Positions 9,173 through 17,550 of a stretch of DNA of 64,000 nt are shown here, piece by piece (the first letter of the stretch is position 1; each line of letters opens with the position of its first letter). The position numbers and the translations under genes are program-made. Source of the stretch: Planococcus sp. SK3692. GTDB lineage: Bacteria > Bacillota > Bacilli > Bacillales_A > Planococcaceae. The notes beneath the pieces were generated by a model. The model had not been told where the DNA came from. It saw only the letters and a list, made by a program, of their open reading frames with translations, and searched no databases. Where the stretch lies: the NCBI RefSeq assembly GCF_028890485.2, contig NZ_JARCHV010000001.1, forward strand, positions 654,910 to 718,909. Reading direction: 5' to 3'.

Positions 9173-9201
9173 ATTGTATAGAATCCGGCGGCAATTGTCA
9201 T
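9173..9201 (-). promoter_or_regulatory. hemEH sigma-A promoter
   Basis: Read on the minus strand: -35 ATGACA, 17-bp spacer, -10 TACAAT. The predicted start is near 9166, about 70 nt upstream of hemE. Confidence 0.7.
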
Positions 9202-9314
9202 AAATTAGACCCGATTGCCTTCACTGATTTGACACCTTCTGTTTCAAGCGCCGGAATTTCGGGAAAAGTGGGGTAGCAATTCAAAATGGATTCTGATGAT
9301 TAGGAGGCTTTTTA

Positions 9315-9830
9315 ATGAATGTTTATATGACAACAGGAACTTACGAATTCATGAAAAAAATGCGTGAAAAGCATGCTGATGAAACAATGGTGTTGATGCA
9401 AGGCGAAAACACGACTTTGCTATTGCACGAAACCGATGGAAAGTCGCTTTTCCAAACCCCTCGCCGCTATGAAGTGGTCGATGGCACGGGTGAGTTCCGG
9501 GAAAAAGGATTTTTCGTTATGAATAACATCCCCGTTGCCGATGAAGGGCGCCCTGTATTCGAGCACCGCTTTAAGAATCGCGCCGGCGCAATTGAGAACG
9601 AACCTGGATATGTCGCTTTTCGCGTCTTGCGGCCGGTCGACTCCGACACCTACGTCGTATTGACCGAATGGGAATCACCGGCATTCTATGAGAAATGGAA
9701 AGAATCGCAAGCTTTCGCCAAAGCACATGCAGAAAAGCCGCAGCAAGAAGTTGAAAAACCGCGTGCCAATATCTTCTCCGGTTCTTCTTATGTCACTATG
9801 TACAAAGCAAAACCTGAAGAAGACGAATGA
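9315..9830 (+). CDS. hmoB: Heme-degrading monooxygenase HmoB-like
   Basis: A 171-residue ABM-fold protein like B. subtilis HmoB (YhgC), which sits beside hemEHY in that genome too. It would open the heme ring to release iron. Visible landmarks are VFEHRFKNRAGAIENEPGYVAF, whose Asn is a family-conserved active-site residue, and VVLTEWESPAFYEKWKESQAF, typical of the C-terminal monooxygenase half. The N-terminal half (MNVYMTTGTYEFM...) is a second, divergent ferredoxin-like half as in HmoB. The ribosome site is TTAGGAGGC. Divergent from hemE. Confidence 0.85.
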   Translation: MNVYMTTGTYEFMKKMREKHADETMVLMQGENTTLLLHETDGKSLFQTPRRYEVVDGTGEFREKGFFVMNNIPVADEGRPVFEHRFKNRAGAIENEPGYVAFRVLRPVDSDTYVVLTEWESPAFYEKWKESQAFAKAHAEKPQQEVEKPRANIFSGSSYVTMYKAKPEEDE

Positions 9831-9831
9831 T

Positions 9832-9860
9832 CAACGGCCGGCTAGCCCGGCTGTTTTTCT
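9832..9860 (+). terminator. Terminator of hmoB
   Basis: ACGGCCGG and CCGGCTGT pair (one G-T) around CTAGC, followed by a T-run. Confidence 0.75.
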
Positions 9861-9898
9861 CTGTATTATAGAAGAAACCCATTTAGGAGGAACATCTA

Positions 9899-10897
9899 TT
9901 GGTATTCATTTATTTTTTGTTGGCTGCAGCAGTCACTGTTTTCGCAGCCATTAAACTATCCCAGTATGCGGATGTCATCAGTGAAAAATCTGCAATGGGC
10001 GGCATGATGGTCGGCACGCTCTTGCTTGCAGGTGCCACGAGTCTTCCGGAAATCTCGACAAGCTTCTCGGCAGCTGCTATCGGCAATGCCGATATCGCAG
10101 TCGGCAATATGATTGGCTCGAATTTGTTTAATTTATTTATTTTGGCAGGATTCGACTTGCTGCTGAACCGACGCCGCATGCTCGAGCGTGCATCCAAAGA
10201 CCACACTTACTCTTCTCTGCTCGGCATCTTTTTGACCGTGCTATTGCTCTTGGCATTATGGCTGCGCACCGATGTTACGGTCCTTGGAATCGGCCTCGAT
10301 TCGCTGGCGATCGGCCTCACCTATGTGATCGGTATGGTGATCATCAATAAACTGCCGAACTTGGATACCATCGATATGGACGATGAGCCGGTCGATGCCA
10401 AGGCACCGAAAAACCCAAGCGCCCATCTATCGCCGAAACACGCGGGCATTCGTTTCGCCATTGTGGCCCTGGTCATCATGGCGGCAGGAACTGCCCTGTC
10501 CATCACGGGTGATGAAATTGCGGTCGTGACAGGAATCGGTTCCAGCTTTGTCGGCAGTTTCCTGGTGGCCGCGGCCACTTCCTTGCCGGAAGCAATTTCT
10601 GTGTTCGTCGCGCTCCGCCTGTCGAATGTCAATATGGCAGTCGGTGCTGTCCTCGGAAGCAATATCTTCAACATGGTCATCTTGGCATTGTCAGACCCGA
10701 TTTACGTAGAGGGGTCGATTCTTGCTGAAGTATCAGGGGCCAATTTCATTATTGCCACTGCCGTGCTCATCATGAGCGTATTGATCATGTTCTCGCTCTA
10801 CAGACCAAAGACCGCTTCTACCTGGGCGTATAGCCTACCGTCCATTTTGGTTATCATTATTTATTTCGTCGCTTCTTATCTCAATTTCACTTACTGA
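9899..10897 (+). CDS. Sodium/calcium exchanger family antiporter
   Basis: A 332-residue CaCA-family membrane protein with about ten helices. The two inverted halves each carry the ion-binding repeat: GATSLPEISTS with GNMIGSNLFNLFIL in the first, and AAATSLPEAISVF with VLGSNIFNMVIL in the second. It would exchange Ca2+ (or another cation) for Na+ or H+. The start is a TTG at 9899, chosen because TAGGAGG lies 8 nt upstream. It is a single-gene unit with its own terminator. Confidence 0.88.
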   Translation: MVFIYFLLAAAVTVFAAIKLSQYADVISEKSAMGGMMVGTLLLAGATSLPEISTSFSAAAIGNADIAVGNMIGSNLFNLFILAGFDLLLNRRRMLERASKDHTYSSLLGIFLTVLLLLALWLRTDVTVLGIGLDSLAIGLTYVIGMVIINKLPNLDTIDMDDEPVDAKAPKNPSAHLSPKHAGIRFAIVALVIMAAGTALSITGDEIAVVTGIGSSFVGSFLVAAATSLPEAISVFVALRLSNVNMAVGAVLGSNIFNMVILALSDPIYVEGSILAEVSGANFIIATAVLIMSVLIMFSLYRPKTASTWAYSLPSILVIIIYFVASYLNFTY

Positions 10898-10926
10898 CAG
10901 GACGGGGCTTCCCCGTTCTGTTTTTT
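10898..10926 (+). terminator. Terminator of the antiporter gene
   Basis: CAGGACGGGG pairs with CCCCGTTCTG (one G-T) over a 2-nt turn (the loop opens to CTTC when the last pair is not counted), then six T. Confidence 0.85.
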
Positions 10927-10975
10927 GCTATGTTAAACTAGAGAAAATGCAGAAAATTAGGAAGGATATGATCCA

Positions 10976-12142
10976 ATGATTGAGAAGATATTTGCTGAGC
11001 TTGATAACGCCTACCCAGAGATGGTGGACATCCGCCGCCACTTGCACATGAATCCAGAGCCATCATTCCACGAAACTAAAACCGCTAAATACATCCGTGA
11101 CTTCTATGAAGATCTCGGTGTCGATATCCGCCATGGCGTCGGAGGCAATGGTGTCATCGCGACGATCCGTGGCGGAAAACCTGGTAAGACAGTCGCCTTG
11201 CGCGCCGATTTTGACGCCCTGCCGATTCAGGACCAAAAAGAAACCAGCTATAAATCCACAGTTCCAAACGTGGTCCATGCTTGCGGCCATGATGGCCATA
11301 CGGCAACTTTGCTCGTTCTCGGCAAAATCCTCCACAGCTTGCGCGATGAACTCCCTGGCACGTATGTGCTCATTCACCAGCACGCAGAAGAGCTTGCCCC
11401 AGGCGGCGCGAAGCCGATGATCGAAGACGGGGCGCTTGATGGAGTCGATGTCATCTTCGGCACCCATCTTTGGTCGACGACGCCGTTTGGACGAATTGAT
11501 TACCGGACTGGCCCGATCATGGCGGCGGCAGATCGCTTTGAAATCACTGTCCAAGGGCGCGGCGGCCACGGTGCGATGCCACACGAAACCGTCGATGCTG
11601 TCGTAACAGGCGCACAGCTTGTGACCAGCCTGCAACAGCTTGTCGCACGCCGTGTGGACCCGCTCGAATCCGCTGTTTTGACAATCGCATCATTCATTGC
11701 AGAGAACCCATTCAATATCATTGCCGACCAATCAAAATTGAACGGAACAGTCAGATCCTTCACCGAAGAAACTCGCACCCTTATGGAGCAGGAAATGGAG
11801 CGCGTCACTAAAGGTACGGCCATCGCGACCAATAGCGTTATCGACTTTAAATTCCATCGGGGCTACCCGCCGGTCGTCACTCACGAAAAGGAAACGGAAT
11901 TCCTGAGAGACCTCGCTGAAGATGTGCCAGGTGTAACTGAAGTTTTCAATTGCCCTCCACAAATGGGCGGTGAGGATTTCGCCTATTACCTCGAGGAGAT
12001 TCCAGGGACGTTCTTCTTCACAGGCGCGATGCCGGACGGTGAAGTCTATCCCCACCACCACCCGAAATTCGACTTTAAAGAAGAGGCGATGCTGATTGCC
12101 GCAAAAACGCTTGGCAAAGCTGCAGTCACTTGCCACGAATGA
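10976..12142 (+). CDS. M20 family amidohydrolase (YhaA-like)
   Basis: A 388-residue metal-dependent amidohydrolase of the M20D group (N-acyl-amino acid or peptide aminohydrolase). Conserved landmarks are RRHLHMNPEPSFHE, RADFDALPI, the metal-binding VHACGHDGHTA, and the lid/dimer segment GRGGHGAMPHETVDAV; the C-terminal CPPQMGGEDFAYY is also typical. The substrate cannot be assigned. The location beside ecsAB matches B. subtilis yhaA. The ribosome site is TTAGGAAGGA. Confidence 0.88.
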   Translation: MIEKIFAELDNAYPEMVDIRRHLHMNPEPSFHETKTAKYIRDFYEDLGVDIRHGVGGNGVIATIRGGKPGKTVALRADFDALPIQDQKETSYKSTVPNVVHACGHDGHTATLLVLGKILHSLRDELPGTYVLIHQHAEELAPGGAKPMIEDGALDGVDVIFGTHLWSTTPFGRIDYRTGPIMAAADRFEITVQGRGGHGAMPHETVDAVVTGAQLVTSLQQLVARRVDPLESAVLTIASFIAENPFNIIADQSKLNGTVRSFTEETRTLMEQEMERVTKGTAIATNSVIDFKFHRGYPPVVTHEKETEFLRDLAEDVPGVTEVFNCPPQMGGEDFAYYLEEIPGTFFFTGAMPDGEVYPHHHPKFDFKEEAMLIAAKTLGKAAVTCHE

Positions 12143-12151
12143 ACGACATAG

Positions 12152-12195
12152 CAAAAGGGCTGGAGAAAATTTTCATTTTCTCCAGCCTTTTTTTT
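12152..12195. terminator. Bidirectional terminator between the amidohydrolase gene and ecsB
   Basis: GGCTGGAGAAAAT pairs with ATTTTCTCCAGCC; eight T follow on the plus strand and TTTT on the minus strand, so it serves both convergent genes. Confidence 0.9.
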
Positions 12196-12196
12196 A

Positions 12197-13417
12197 TTAT
12201 TTTCGTTTGTTCAGCTGTGCCGATTTTCTTCTGGCACCTGCAAGCGTCACGACAGAAACAACAGCAATGACTGCCGCGACAAGAAGTGCTGTCGCAAACT
12301 GGACCAATGCTAATAGCAGGATCAATGCCGCGACAGCCTGAATCAACTGGACCGCAAGCACCCAATTCCACACCGCTTTTTCACGGCTATGCTTACTCAG
12401 CGGGAATAATTGGTCCATGCGGAAATGCTGGGACTGGTTCAAGCCTTGCCACAATTGAATCGTCGAAGCGAACGCCAAGGCCCCAGCAAACAAAGCAATC
12501 GCGATTTGGAACGGGATGAGCCAAGCGCCGACCAGGATGATCAGCGTTAAACGCACCCATAGAAAGAACAATTCATCGGAACGAATGAACGTCCGGCTCA
12601 CCAAATACAAATGGGCATTGGACGCTTTGCTCTTGATCAACCGGTAACCCGGGTTGAGCCATCTGCGCTCCCTCACTTTCCCTTTCAAATGCGGAACGTC
12701 GGTGAAATAATTGGCGAACTGGTAAAAGCGCAGCATGCGGTTTTCTTCCAATTCGATGAAATGGCCATAGGGGAATGCTTTTCCAACAGCACGGCGCTCC
12801 AGCCATTTTCCGTAGAAAATCATCGCGAACAAAAACACCGCCGAAACAAGGATCCATCCGTCGACATACGACCAGGCAAACCCGGCAACGAGCAGAAACC
12901 GGATCGTGCGCTCGAGCCAGACTTTATGGCCATCGCTTGATTTTCGCCAGTAGAATTCGCTCCTGACATTCCACCATTTCACAAGCAGCAAAAGGATCGG
13001 AAAGCCTATCAAATAAGATGAAGGCAATCCGTATAAGGCGTTGATAAGCGGCAAAGAGACGATAAAGACGACGACCGGCAAATACAGCTGCGACACATAC
13101 GTCCAGCGCAGTGCCGGTTTCAAATATTCATCAAGCCGGCTTTCAAGAGGCAGTAAATATACTCCGTCCGCCTGCTTTAATAACGTCACAGGAGGGCTGT
13201 AGGACAATAGCGCACCGAACAGCACTGCCATCAATAGCGCTGCCGGAAATTCCGGCGGCACATTTTGTACCCATTCGCTATAGGCATACCCGGCCGCCCC
13301 GATGGCGAACAGCATGACGACCGCAATATGACCGGTGACGATGAATTTTAAATAATTCTGGACTTCAGCGGTGTAGCGCCGGAGCCGCTTGTCCCAAACT
13401 TCATGCAGGTTCTTCAT
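12197..13417 (-). CDS. ecsB: ABC transporter membrane subunit EcsB
   Basis: A 406-residue membrane protein with several helix pairs, partner of EcsA. Ecs mutants of B. subtilis are pleiotropic (secretion, competence, activity of site-2 membrane proteases). The ATG at 13417 is preferred because GAGGATGA lies upstream at normal spacing; an in-frame ATG at 13426 abuts that ribosome site. It overlaps the end of ecsA. The usual third gene, ecsC, is absent; the amidohydrolase gene lies convergently instead. Confidence 0.87.
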   Translation of the reverse strand: MKNLHEVWDKRLRRYTAEVQNYLKFIVTGHIAVVMLFAIGAAGYAYSEWVQNVPPEFPAALLMAVLFGALLSYSPPVTLLKQADGVYLLPLESRLDEYLKPALRWTYVSQLYLPVVVFIVSLPLINALYGLPSSYLIGFPILLLLVKWWNVRSEFYWRKSSDGHKVWLERTIRFLLVAGFAWSYVDGWILVSAVFLFAMIFYGKWLERRAVGKAFPYGHFIELEENRMLRFYQFANYFTDVPHLKGKVRERRWLNPGYRLIKSKASNAHLYLVSRTFIRSDELFFLWVRLTLIILVGAWLIPFQIAIALFAGALAFASTIQLWQGLNQSQHFRMDQLFPLSKHSREKAVWNWVLAVQLIQAVAALILLLALVQFATALLVAAVIAVVSVVTLAGARRKSAQLNKRK

Positions 13418-14150
13418 TGTCTTCATCCTCGGTCATCGCAATATACAAATCATCGAGTGAGGCATCGGGCATGCCGAATGCCTGGCGCAACTCTGGCATC
13501 GTGCCCATTGCACGCACGCGCCCGTTGTGGAGCAGGATGATACGGTCGCAATAGCGTTCTGCGGTTGACAGGATATGGGTCGACATGAGCACTGATGCAC
13601 CGCTGCGCTTTTGCTGTTCCATCTGGTCAAGAAGCGATTTGATGCCGAGCGGGTCGAGCCCGACGAACGGTTCATCGATGATGTACAAATCCGGGTCGAC
13701 GAGAAATGCGCTCATGATCATGACTTTCTGGCGCATCCCTTTTGAGAAATGAGACGGAAACCATTTCAGCCGCTTCTCCATGCGAAATTCCTTCAATAAT
13801 TCGGCAGAACGCTGTTCGAATACATTTTGCTCCAGGCCATAAGCCATCGCTGTCAGTTCAAGATGTTCGCGCAATGTCAATTCCTCGTACAGCACGGGCG
13901 TTTCTGGAATATAGGAGAAAGCGGAGCGATAAGCGTCGATATCTTCCTCAAATGTTCGCCCGTTAAGGCGGATCGTCCCGGATTTCGGCTGCATGATGCC
14001 GATGATATGCTTGATGGTCGTACTCTTCCCAGCACCGTTCAAGCCGATCAAGCCGACCAATTCACCTTTTTCTATAGAAAAACTTACGTCTTTTAACACG
14101 GGCTTTCTTGTATAGCCACCCGTTAAATTTTCTACTTCCAATATTGCCAC
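13401..14150 (-). CDS. ecsA: ABC transporter ATP-binding protein EcsA
   Basis: A 249-residue ABC ATPase very like B. subtilis EcsA (LTGGYTRKPVLKDVSF, then IPETPVLYEELTL and FRMEKRLKWFPSHFSKGMRQKVMIM). Walker A is GLNGAGKST, Walker B is LYIIDEPFVGLD and the H-loop is MSTHILSTAERYCD. The GTG at 14150 (MAILEVENLTGGY) is chosen: AGAGGTG is 6 nt upstream and the length matches EcsA. It works with EcsB; the divergent hit gene next door matches the B. subtilis hit-ecs order. Confidence 0.92.
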   Translation of the reverse strand: MAILEVENLTGGYTRKPVLKDVSFSIEKGELVGLIGLNGAGKSTTIKHIIGIMQPKSGTIRLNGRTFEEDIDAYRSAFSYIPETPVLYEELTLREHLELTAMAYGLEQNVFEQRSAELLKEFRMEKRLKWFPSHFSKGMRQKVMIMSAFLVDPDLYIIDEPFVGLDPLGIKSLLDQMEQQKRSGASVLMSTHILSTAERYCDRIILLHNGRVRAMGTMPELRQAFGMPDASLDDLYIAMTEDEDNEEPA

Positions 14151-14321
14151 TTTCAACACCTCTTTCTTCGTTTACTATTGTATCAAAATTGCGTGGCAAA
14201 TTCTTTCAGGAAACGAGACGCTGATGCACCCGATTGGGCCAACTGAAATGTAGAATGACTGTCTCACTGAATATGGTAAACTGAAAAAAGAACGGCCACC
14301 CATTACAGAAAGGATGAGTTT

Positions 14322-14753
14322 ATGAGCAATTGCATTTTTTGCAAAATCATTGCAGGGGAAATCCCGAGCGTCAAAGTGTACGAAGATGAGCATGTCTATG
14401 CCTTTATGGACATCATGCCTTTGTCAAAAGGGCATACGCTGCTGATCCCGAAAACCCACCGTGAGTTTGTCTACGACATGACGCCGGAAGAAGCGGGCCA
14501 ACTGTTCAGCGTAGCGCCGAAGATCGCCAGCGCCATCAAAGAGACCTTTGAACCCGAAGGTATGAATTTGTTGAACAACAACGGCCCAAAAGCCGGTCAA
14601 AGCGTGTTCCATTTCCATCTGCATTTCATCCCGCGCTACGGCGCAAGCGATGGATTTGGCGCGAAATGGATGACCAAAGAAAAAGAGTACACCACGGAGA
14701 AGATCCAGGAACTTGCCGAGCAAGTGAAATCCAAGCTAGCCTCTGAGGCTTGA
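14322..14753 (+). CDS. hit: HIT-family nucleotide-binding protein
   Basis: A 143-residue histidine-triad hydrolase (HINT branch) expected to cleave AMP from small conjugates. The N-terminal CIFCKIIAGEIPS and the catalytic triad HFHLHFIPR (His-x-His-x-His) are intact. The ribosome site is GAAAGGATGAG. Divergent from ecsAB, as in B. subtilis. Confidence 0.93.
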   Translation: MSNCIFCKIIAGEIPSVKVYEDEHVYAFMDIMPLSKGHTLLIPKTHREFVYDMTPEEAGQLFSVAPKIASAIKETFEPEGMNLLNNNGPKAGQSVFHFHLHFIPRYGASDGFGAKWMTKEKEYTTEKIQELAEQVKSKLASEA

Positions 14754-14830
14754 TTTTCTGTGCTGCACGAGATAAGATCGTAATACGTTTTTCGCCGGCG
14801 GCCACGAGGGCACGTCCGGGAAAAAGAAAC

Positions 14831-14854
14831 TAGCTTGAGCTGAGGAGAGATGAG
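14831..14854 (+). promoter_or_regulatory. Candidate TRAP-binding site over the trpP ribosome binding site
   Basis: Five NAG triplets occur in register: TAG 14831, GAG 14837, GAG 14842, GAG 14847 and GAG 14852, separated by 3, 2, 2 and 2 nt. This is the spacing bound by the tryptophan-activated TRAP ring, and it covers the ribosome site of trpP, whose B. subtilis homologue is translationally repressed by TRAP. A purine-rich ribosome site could mimic part of this. Confidence 0.55.
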
Positions 14855-14856
14855 AA

Positions 14857-15390
14857 ATGAATACGAAAAATCTTGTGTTAATGGCGCTGCTTGTCAGCGT
14901 AGGTGCGACATTGTACGTGATGATCCCAGGCATCAATGGCGGGATGAAACCCGACTTTATGCTGACGATGATGTTTATTGGAATCCTGTTATTCCGTGAC
15001 GTGAAAAGCGTCTTTTTGCTCGCTGTCACGACGGGAATTATTTCTGGATTGTTTTCAAGCTTTCCGGGAGGCTTTTTCCCGAACATCGTCGATAAATTCG
15101 TTACCGCATTCGTCTTTTTCGCGCTTGTGTCGCTATTGAAAAAGCATGCGGCCAAGCTGCCGGTCGGCATTGCGCTCGCTGCGTTCGGGACGGTTCTGTC
15201 AGGAACTATTTTCCTATCAGCTGCCATCTTCATGTTAGGCGCTGACATCCCGTTCACGCTTTTGCTCGCAACAGTCGTCGTTCCGGCAACCGTCATGAAC
15301 GGTGTTGCCTTTGCGGTCATGTTCCCGATCGTCACAGGGCTTATGAAACGCTCGAACTTCCAAAGTTCTGCACCCGCACAGGCTCGCTGA
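14857..15390 (+). CDS. trpP: Tryptophan transporter TrpP
   Basis: A 177-residue membrane protein with five to six helices, matching B. subtilis TrpP (YhaG): the N-terminal LVLMALLVSVGATLYVMIPG, the SSFPGGFFPNIVDK segment and GVAFAVMFPI. It imports tryptophan. The ATG follows a GAG-rich leader that looks like a TRAP target. The gene lies between hit and a yhaH-type gene, the B. subtilis order. Confidence 0.88.
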   Translation: MNTKNLVLMALLVSVGATLYVMIPGINGGMKPDFMLTMMFIGILLFRDVKSVFLLAVTTGIISGLFSSFPGGFFPNIVDKFVTAFVFFALVSLLKKHAAKLPVGIALAAFGTVLSGTIFLSAAIFMLGADIPFTLLLATVVVPATVMNGVAFAVMFPIVTGLMKRSNFQSSAPAQAR

Positions 15391-15396
15391 TGCCTA

Positions 15397-15434
15397 AAAT
15401 GCCTTTCCCTTTCACAGGGAAAGGCATTTTTTAT
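15397..15434 (+). terminator. Terminator of trpP
   Basis: AATGCCTTTCCCT pairs with AGGGAAAGGCATT around TTCAC, followed by a T-run. Confidence 0.9.
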
Positions 15435-15513
15435 TGAATAGCCATTCATTCCATGTTTTAATTAAGTGAAATAAAGGAAAAGAAAGATAGATACGAAAGG
15501 AGCGCTTACACTC

Positions 15514-15954
15514 ATGAAAGTTACGAATTTTTTTGCAGGTCTTGGTGCCGGCCTAATCGCCGGTGCTGTAACAGCCATCCTCTCCACTCCGAAATCCGGT
15601 GAGGAATTGCGCACTTCCATCAAATCGAGCGGCTCGGAATGGAAAGAATCGATGAACGAGCTGAAAGCCCGCATCAATGAATTAAAAGAGTCGATCAACC
15701 ACTTGACAGAAGAATCGAAAACACAAGTACCTGAAGCCGTAGATGGCTTGAAAGCATCCCTCCAATCTTGGCAAGAAGGCACAGCGCCAGCGAAAGAACA
15801 TTTGCAGCTAGAGATCAAAGCAATCCAAAATTCCATCGAACAGCTGCAGGCATCGATCAGCAAAGATAAAGGCGAAGAAGAAGAGAAAAAAGACAAACCG
15901 ACGAAAATCGATCCGAAAAAAGCGGAAAATAAAGATGATTCTGAGACAGCTTGA
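15514..15954 (+). CDS. yhaH: YhaH-like YtxH-domain protein
   Basis: A 146-residue protein with one N-terminal glycine-rich membrane helix ([28 protein letters not shown], the YtxH signature), then a long charged coiled-coil helix (about 40-125) and a Lys/Glu-rich tail. Function unknown; general-stress or envelope-associated in relatives. Position between trpP and scoC matches B. subtilis yhaH. The ribosome site is AAAGGAGCG. Confidence 0.82.
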   Translation: MKVTNFFAGLGAGLIAGAVTAILSTPKSGEELRTSIKSSGSEWKESMNELKARINELKESINHLTEESKTQVPEAVDGLKASLQSWQEGTAPAKEHLQLEIKAIQNSIEQLQASISKDKGEEEEKKDKPTKIDPKKAENKDDSETA

Positions 15955-15980
15955 CCATCATTGGTCAGGTTGTTTTTTTT
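15948..15980 (+). terminator. Terminator overlapping the yhaH stop codon
   Basis: AGCTTGACCA pairs with TGGTCAGGTT (two G-T pairs) around TCAT, followed by eight T. The stem starts inside the last codons of yhaH. Confidence 0.8.
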
Positions 15981-16026
15981 CGACTAAATTATTTTACTAT
16001 TCTCACTTTAATTCACTTTGCTTTAT

Positions 16027-16035
16027 TGCTATAAT
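16027..16035 (+). promoter_or_regulatory. scoC promoter, extended -10
   Basis: TGCTATAAT is an extended -10; the -35 is weak (TTTAAT at 16007, 17 bp upstream). The GTG start is about 35 nt downstream. Confidence 0.6.
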
Positions 16036-16069
16036 AAAGAAAATATTTCCGGTGAAAGTTGGTGCTCGT

Positions 16070-16630
16070 GTGAATGACAAAGAATACACAATGAAAGAAG
16101 CTATGCTGTACAGCCAAAGAATTGGGCAATTATCGAAAGCGTTATGGAAAGCAGTGGAGAAAGATTGGCAGATGTGGATAAAACCTTATGACCTGAATAT
16201 TAATGAACATCACATTTTATGGATTTCCTACCATTTGAAAGGAGCCTCTATTTCCGACGTGGCCAAGTTTGGGGTCATGCACGTCTCAACCGCATTCAAT
16301 TTTTCAAAAAAACTTGAAGAACGCGAATTGCTGTCCTTCTCGAAACGCGATACCGACAAACGCAATACATATGTCGAACTCACACAAAAAGGCGAAGAGT
16401 TGATGCAGGAGATGATTGAACGCTACCACGACACGCCTCATTCAGTCGTCGACGGCTCTATCCCACTTCGCAATCTATACGGGAAATTCCCCGAATTCAT
16501 GGATGTCATGGCCATCATCCGTAATATCTATGGCGATGATTTCATGGAGATTTTCGAAGCTTCTTTCAAAAATATCGAGAACCGTTTCAATGAGGAAAAC
16601 CACGTTTTAACCGACAATAAAAACTCCTGA
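16070..16630 (+). CDS. scoC: Transition-state regulator ScoC (Hpr)
   Basis: A 186-residue MarR-family regulator nearly identical in its core to B. subtilis Hpr/ScoC ([30 protein letters not shown] segment, [21 protein letters not shown]). It represses extracellular protease, peptide-transport and sporulation genes. The GTG at 16070 gives an N-terminus [12 protein letters not shown] like relatives; the upstream GGTG is a weak ribosome site, and ATG 16091 is a possible alternative. The longer open frame starting inside yhaH lies upstream of the promoter. A perfect palindrome follows the stop codon. Confidence 0.92.
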   Translation: MNDKEYTMKEAMLYSQRIGQLSKALWKAVEKDWQMWIKPYDLNINEHHILWISYHLKGASISDVAKFGVMHVSTAFNFSKKLEERELLSFSKRDTDKRNTYVELTQKGEELMQEMIERYHDTPHSVVDGSIPLRNLYGKFPEFMDVMAIIRNIYGDDFMEIFEASFKNIENRFNEENHVLTDNKNS

Positions 16631-16636
16631 AAAACA

Positions 16637-16654
16637 CGGTGAAATATTTCACCG
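16637..16654. promoter_or_regulatory. Perfect 18-bp palindrome between scoC and the DUF3267 gene
   Basis: CGGTGAAATATTTCACCG is a perfect palindrome with no loop and no T-run, so it fits a protein operator better than a terminator. It is 80 nt upstream of the next gene. A half-like ATTTCCGGTGAAA lies at the scoC start (16046-16058). Confidence 0.5.
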
Positions 16655-16734
16655 AAGAAGCTTGCATTCCCTCAGGAAACGTTGTATTGTATGTATCGGC
16701 TCGTTAACACTATACATCAATGGGAGATACGCAT

Positions 16735-17280
16735 ATGCATTGCTGGAAAACAATCAACGTAAAAAAACAATACGGTTCTGACCGCCTGTTCTTCATTTCC
16801 GCGCTAATCGGCGCCGGGGTTTTCACCAGCTATTACATGCTGCTAGCCATCATGTATGCCGACCCGTTATCCGACCAGAACTTTTTACTGTTCATGATCG
16901 GGATGCTGGCAATCTACCCTATCCATAAACTTTTGCATCTTCTGCCATTACTCGGAAGCCGCAAATGCTTGAAAATTAGCATGCGCAAGCAATTGAAGCT
17001 GTGCCCGACGATTTCTTTGTATATTAAAGAACCGGTGCGGAAATCACGCTTCATGCTGGCGCTTGTGGCACCATTCGCAGTCATCAACACGACCATTATC
17101 GCGCTGAGCATCATTTGGCCGGCCTATAGCCATTATTTCGCCATTTTGCTTGCGTACCATAGCGCTATGTCCGTGACGGATTTGATCTATATCCGTAATC
17201 TGGCGCGCTCGCCACGGCACGCACTTATCGAAGAGACAGACACTGGATTTGAGATCCTGGTGCCGCAGCCAATTGCCTGA
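16735..17280 (+). CDS. DUF3267 (zincin-like) membrane protein
   Basis: A 181-residue membrane protein with about four helices (24-42, 51-70, 104-126, 130-150). The stretch PIHKLLHLLPLL has the His-x3-His arrangement seen in the DUF3267 family, distant relatives of membrane zinc peptidases; a complete catalytic set is not evident. The ATG at 16735 is preferred over one at 16720 because GGGAGA lies between them at proper spacing. Function unknown. It lies in the scoC-prsA interval as in B. subtilis. Confidence 0.6.
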   Translation: MHCWKTINVKKQYGSDRLFFISALIGAGVFTSYYMLLAIMYADPLSDQNFLLFMIGMLAIYPIHKLLHLLPLLGSRKCLKISMRKQLKLCPTISLYIKEPVRKSRFMLALVAPFAVINTTIIALSIIWPAYSHYFAILLAYHSAMSVTDLIYIRNLARSPRHALIEETDTGFEILVPQPIA

Positions 17281-17301
17281 CCTGCTTTTTTCTTTCCATT
17301 T

Positions 17302-17310
17302 TGCTATAAT
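17302..17310 (+). promoter_or_regulatory. Extended -10 for the 61-residue membrane protein gene
   Basis: TGCTATAAT lies 30 nt before the start codon; no convincing -35 is seen. Confidence 0.5.
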
Positions 17311-17339
17311 GGAAGTTAAGGTCAGAGGGGAGGAAACTC

Positions 17340-17525
17340 ATGATAGTCGCATTCGTCGTAATGTTCTCCGTGTTTTATGTGTTCCAAATCAATCGGATGA
17401 CATATGCACTTGTTACATCCCGGGAAATTCCTGAGGAAAACCACGAAAAGATTTTTCGCACCATTAACATATTGATTTTAATCCTGCTCGTTTCATTATA
17501 TGTCGGGGTTGAATTCACCCCGTAA
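17340..17525 (+). CDS. Small two-helix membrane protein of unknown function
   Basis: A 61-residue protein with helices at about 2-14 (VAFVVMFSVFYVF) and 42-57 (INILILILLVSLYVGV) joined by a charged linker. GGGGAGGAAACTC gives a strong ribosome site, with a promoter upstream and a terminator right after the stop, so it is a real gene. I do not recognise the family. The position just before prsA corresponds to the yhaK/yhaL area of B. subtilis. Confidence 0.7.
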   Translation: MIVAFVVMFSVFYVFQINRMTYALVTSREIPEENHEKIFRTINILILILLVSLYVGVEFTP

Positions 17526-17550
17526 GCACTTGCCCGAGCAAGTGCTTTTT
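17524..17550 (+). terminator. Terminator of the small membrane protein gene
   Basis: AAGCACTTGC pairs with GCAAGTGCTT around CCGA, then TTT. The stem overlaps the stop codon. Confidence 0.85.

Noticed and set aside
11063..11635. 190-residue minus-strand frame within the amidohydrolase gene
   Set aside because: It has no recognisable protein features and lies entirely opposite a conserved M20 gene.
14740..14765. Possible terminator at the hit stop (AGCCTC/GAGGCT)
   Set aside because: The arms are separated by a single base, so the full stem cannot form; only a weak hairpin remains.
14736..15449. 237-residue minus-strand frame opposite trpP
   Set aside because: It is a shadow of a membrane-protein gene, crosses the trpP terminator and has no ribosome site.
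15935..16069. N-terminal extension of the scoC frame starting inside yhaH
   Set aside because: It crosses the yhaH terminator and the scoC promoter, and the extra residues are not part of known ScoC proteins.
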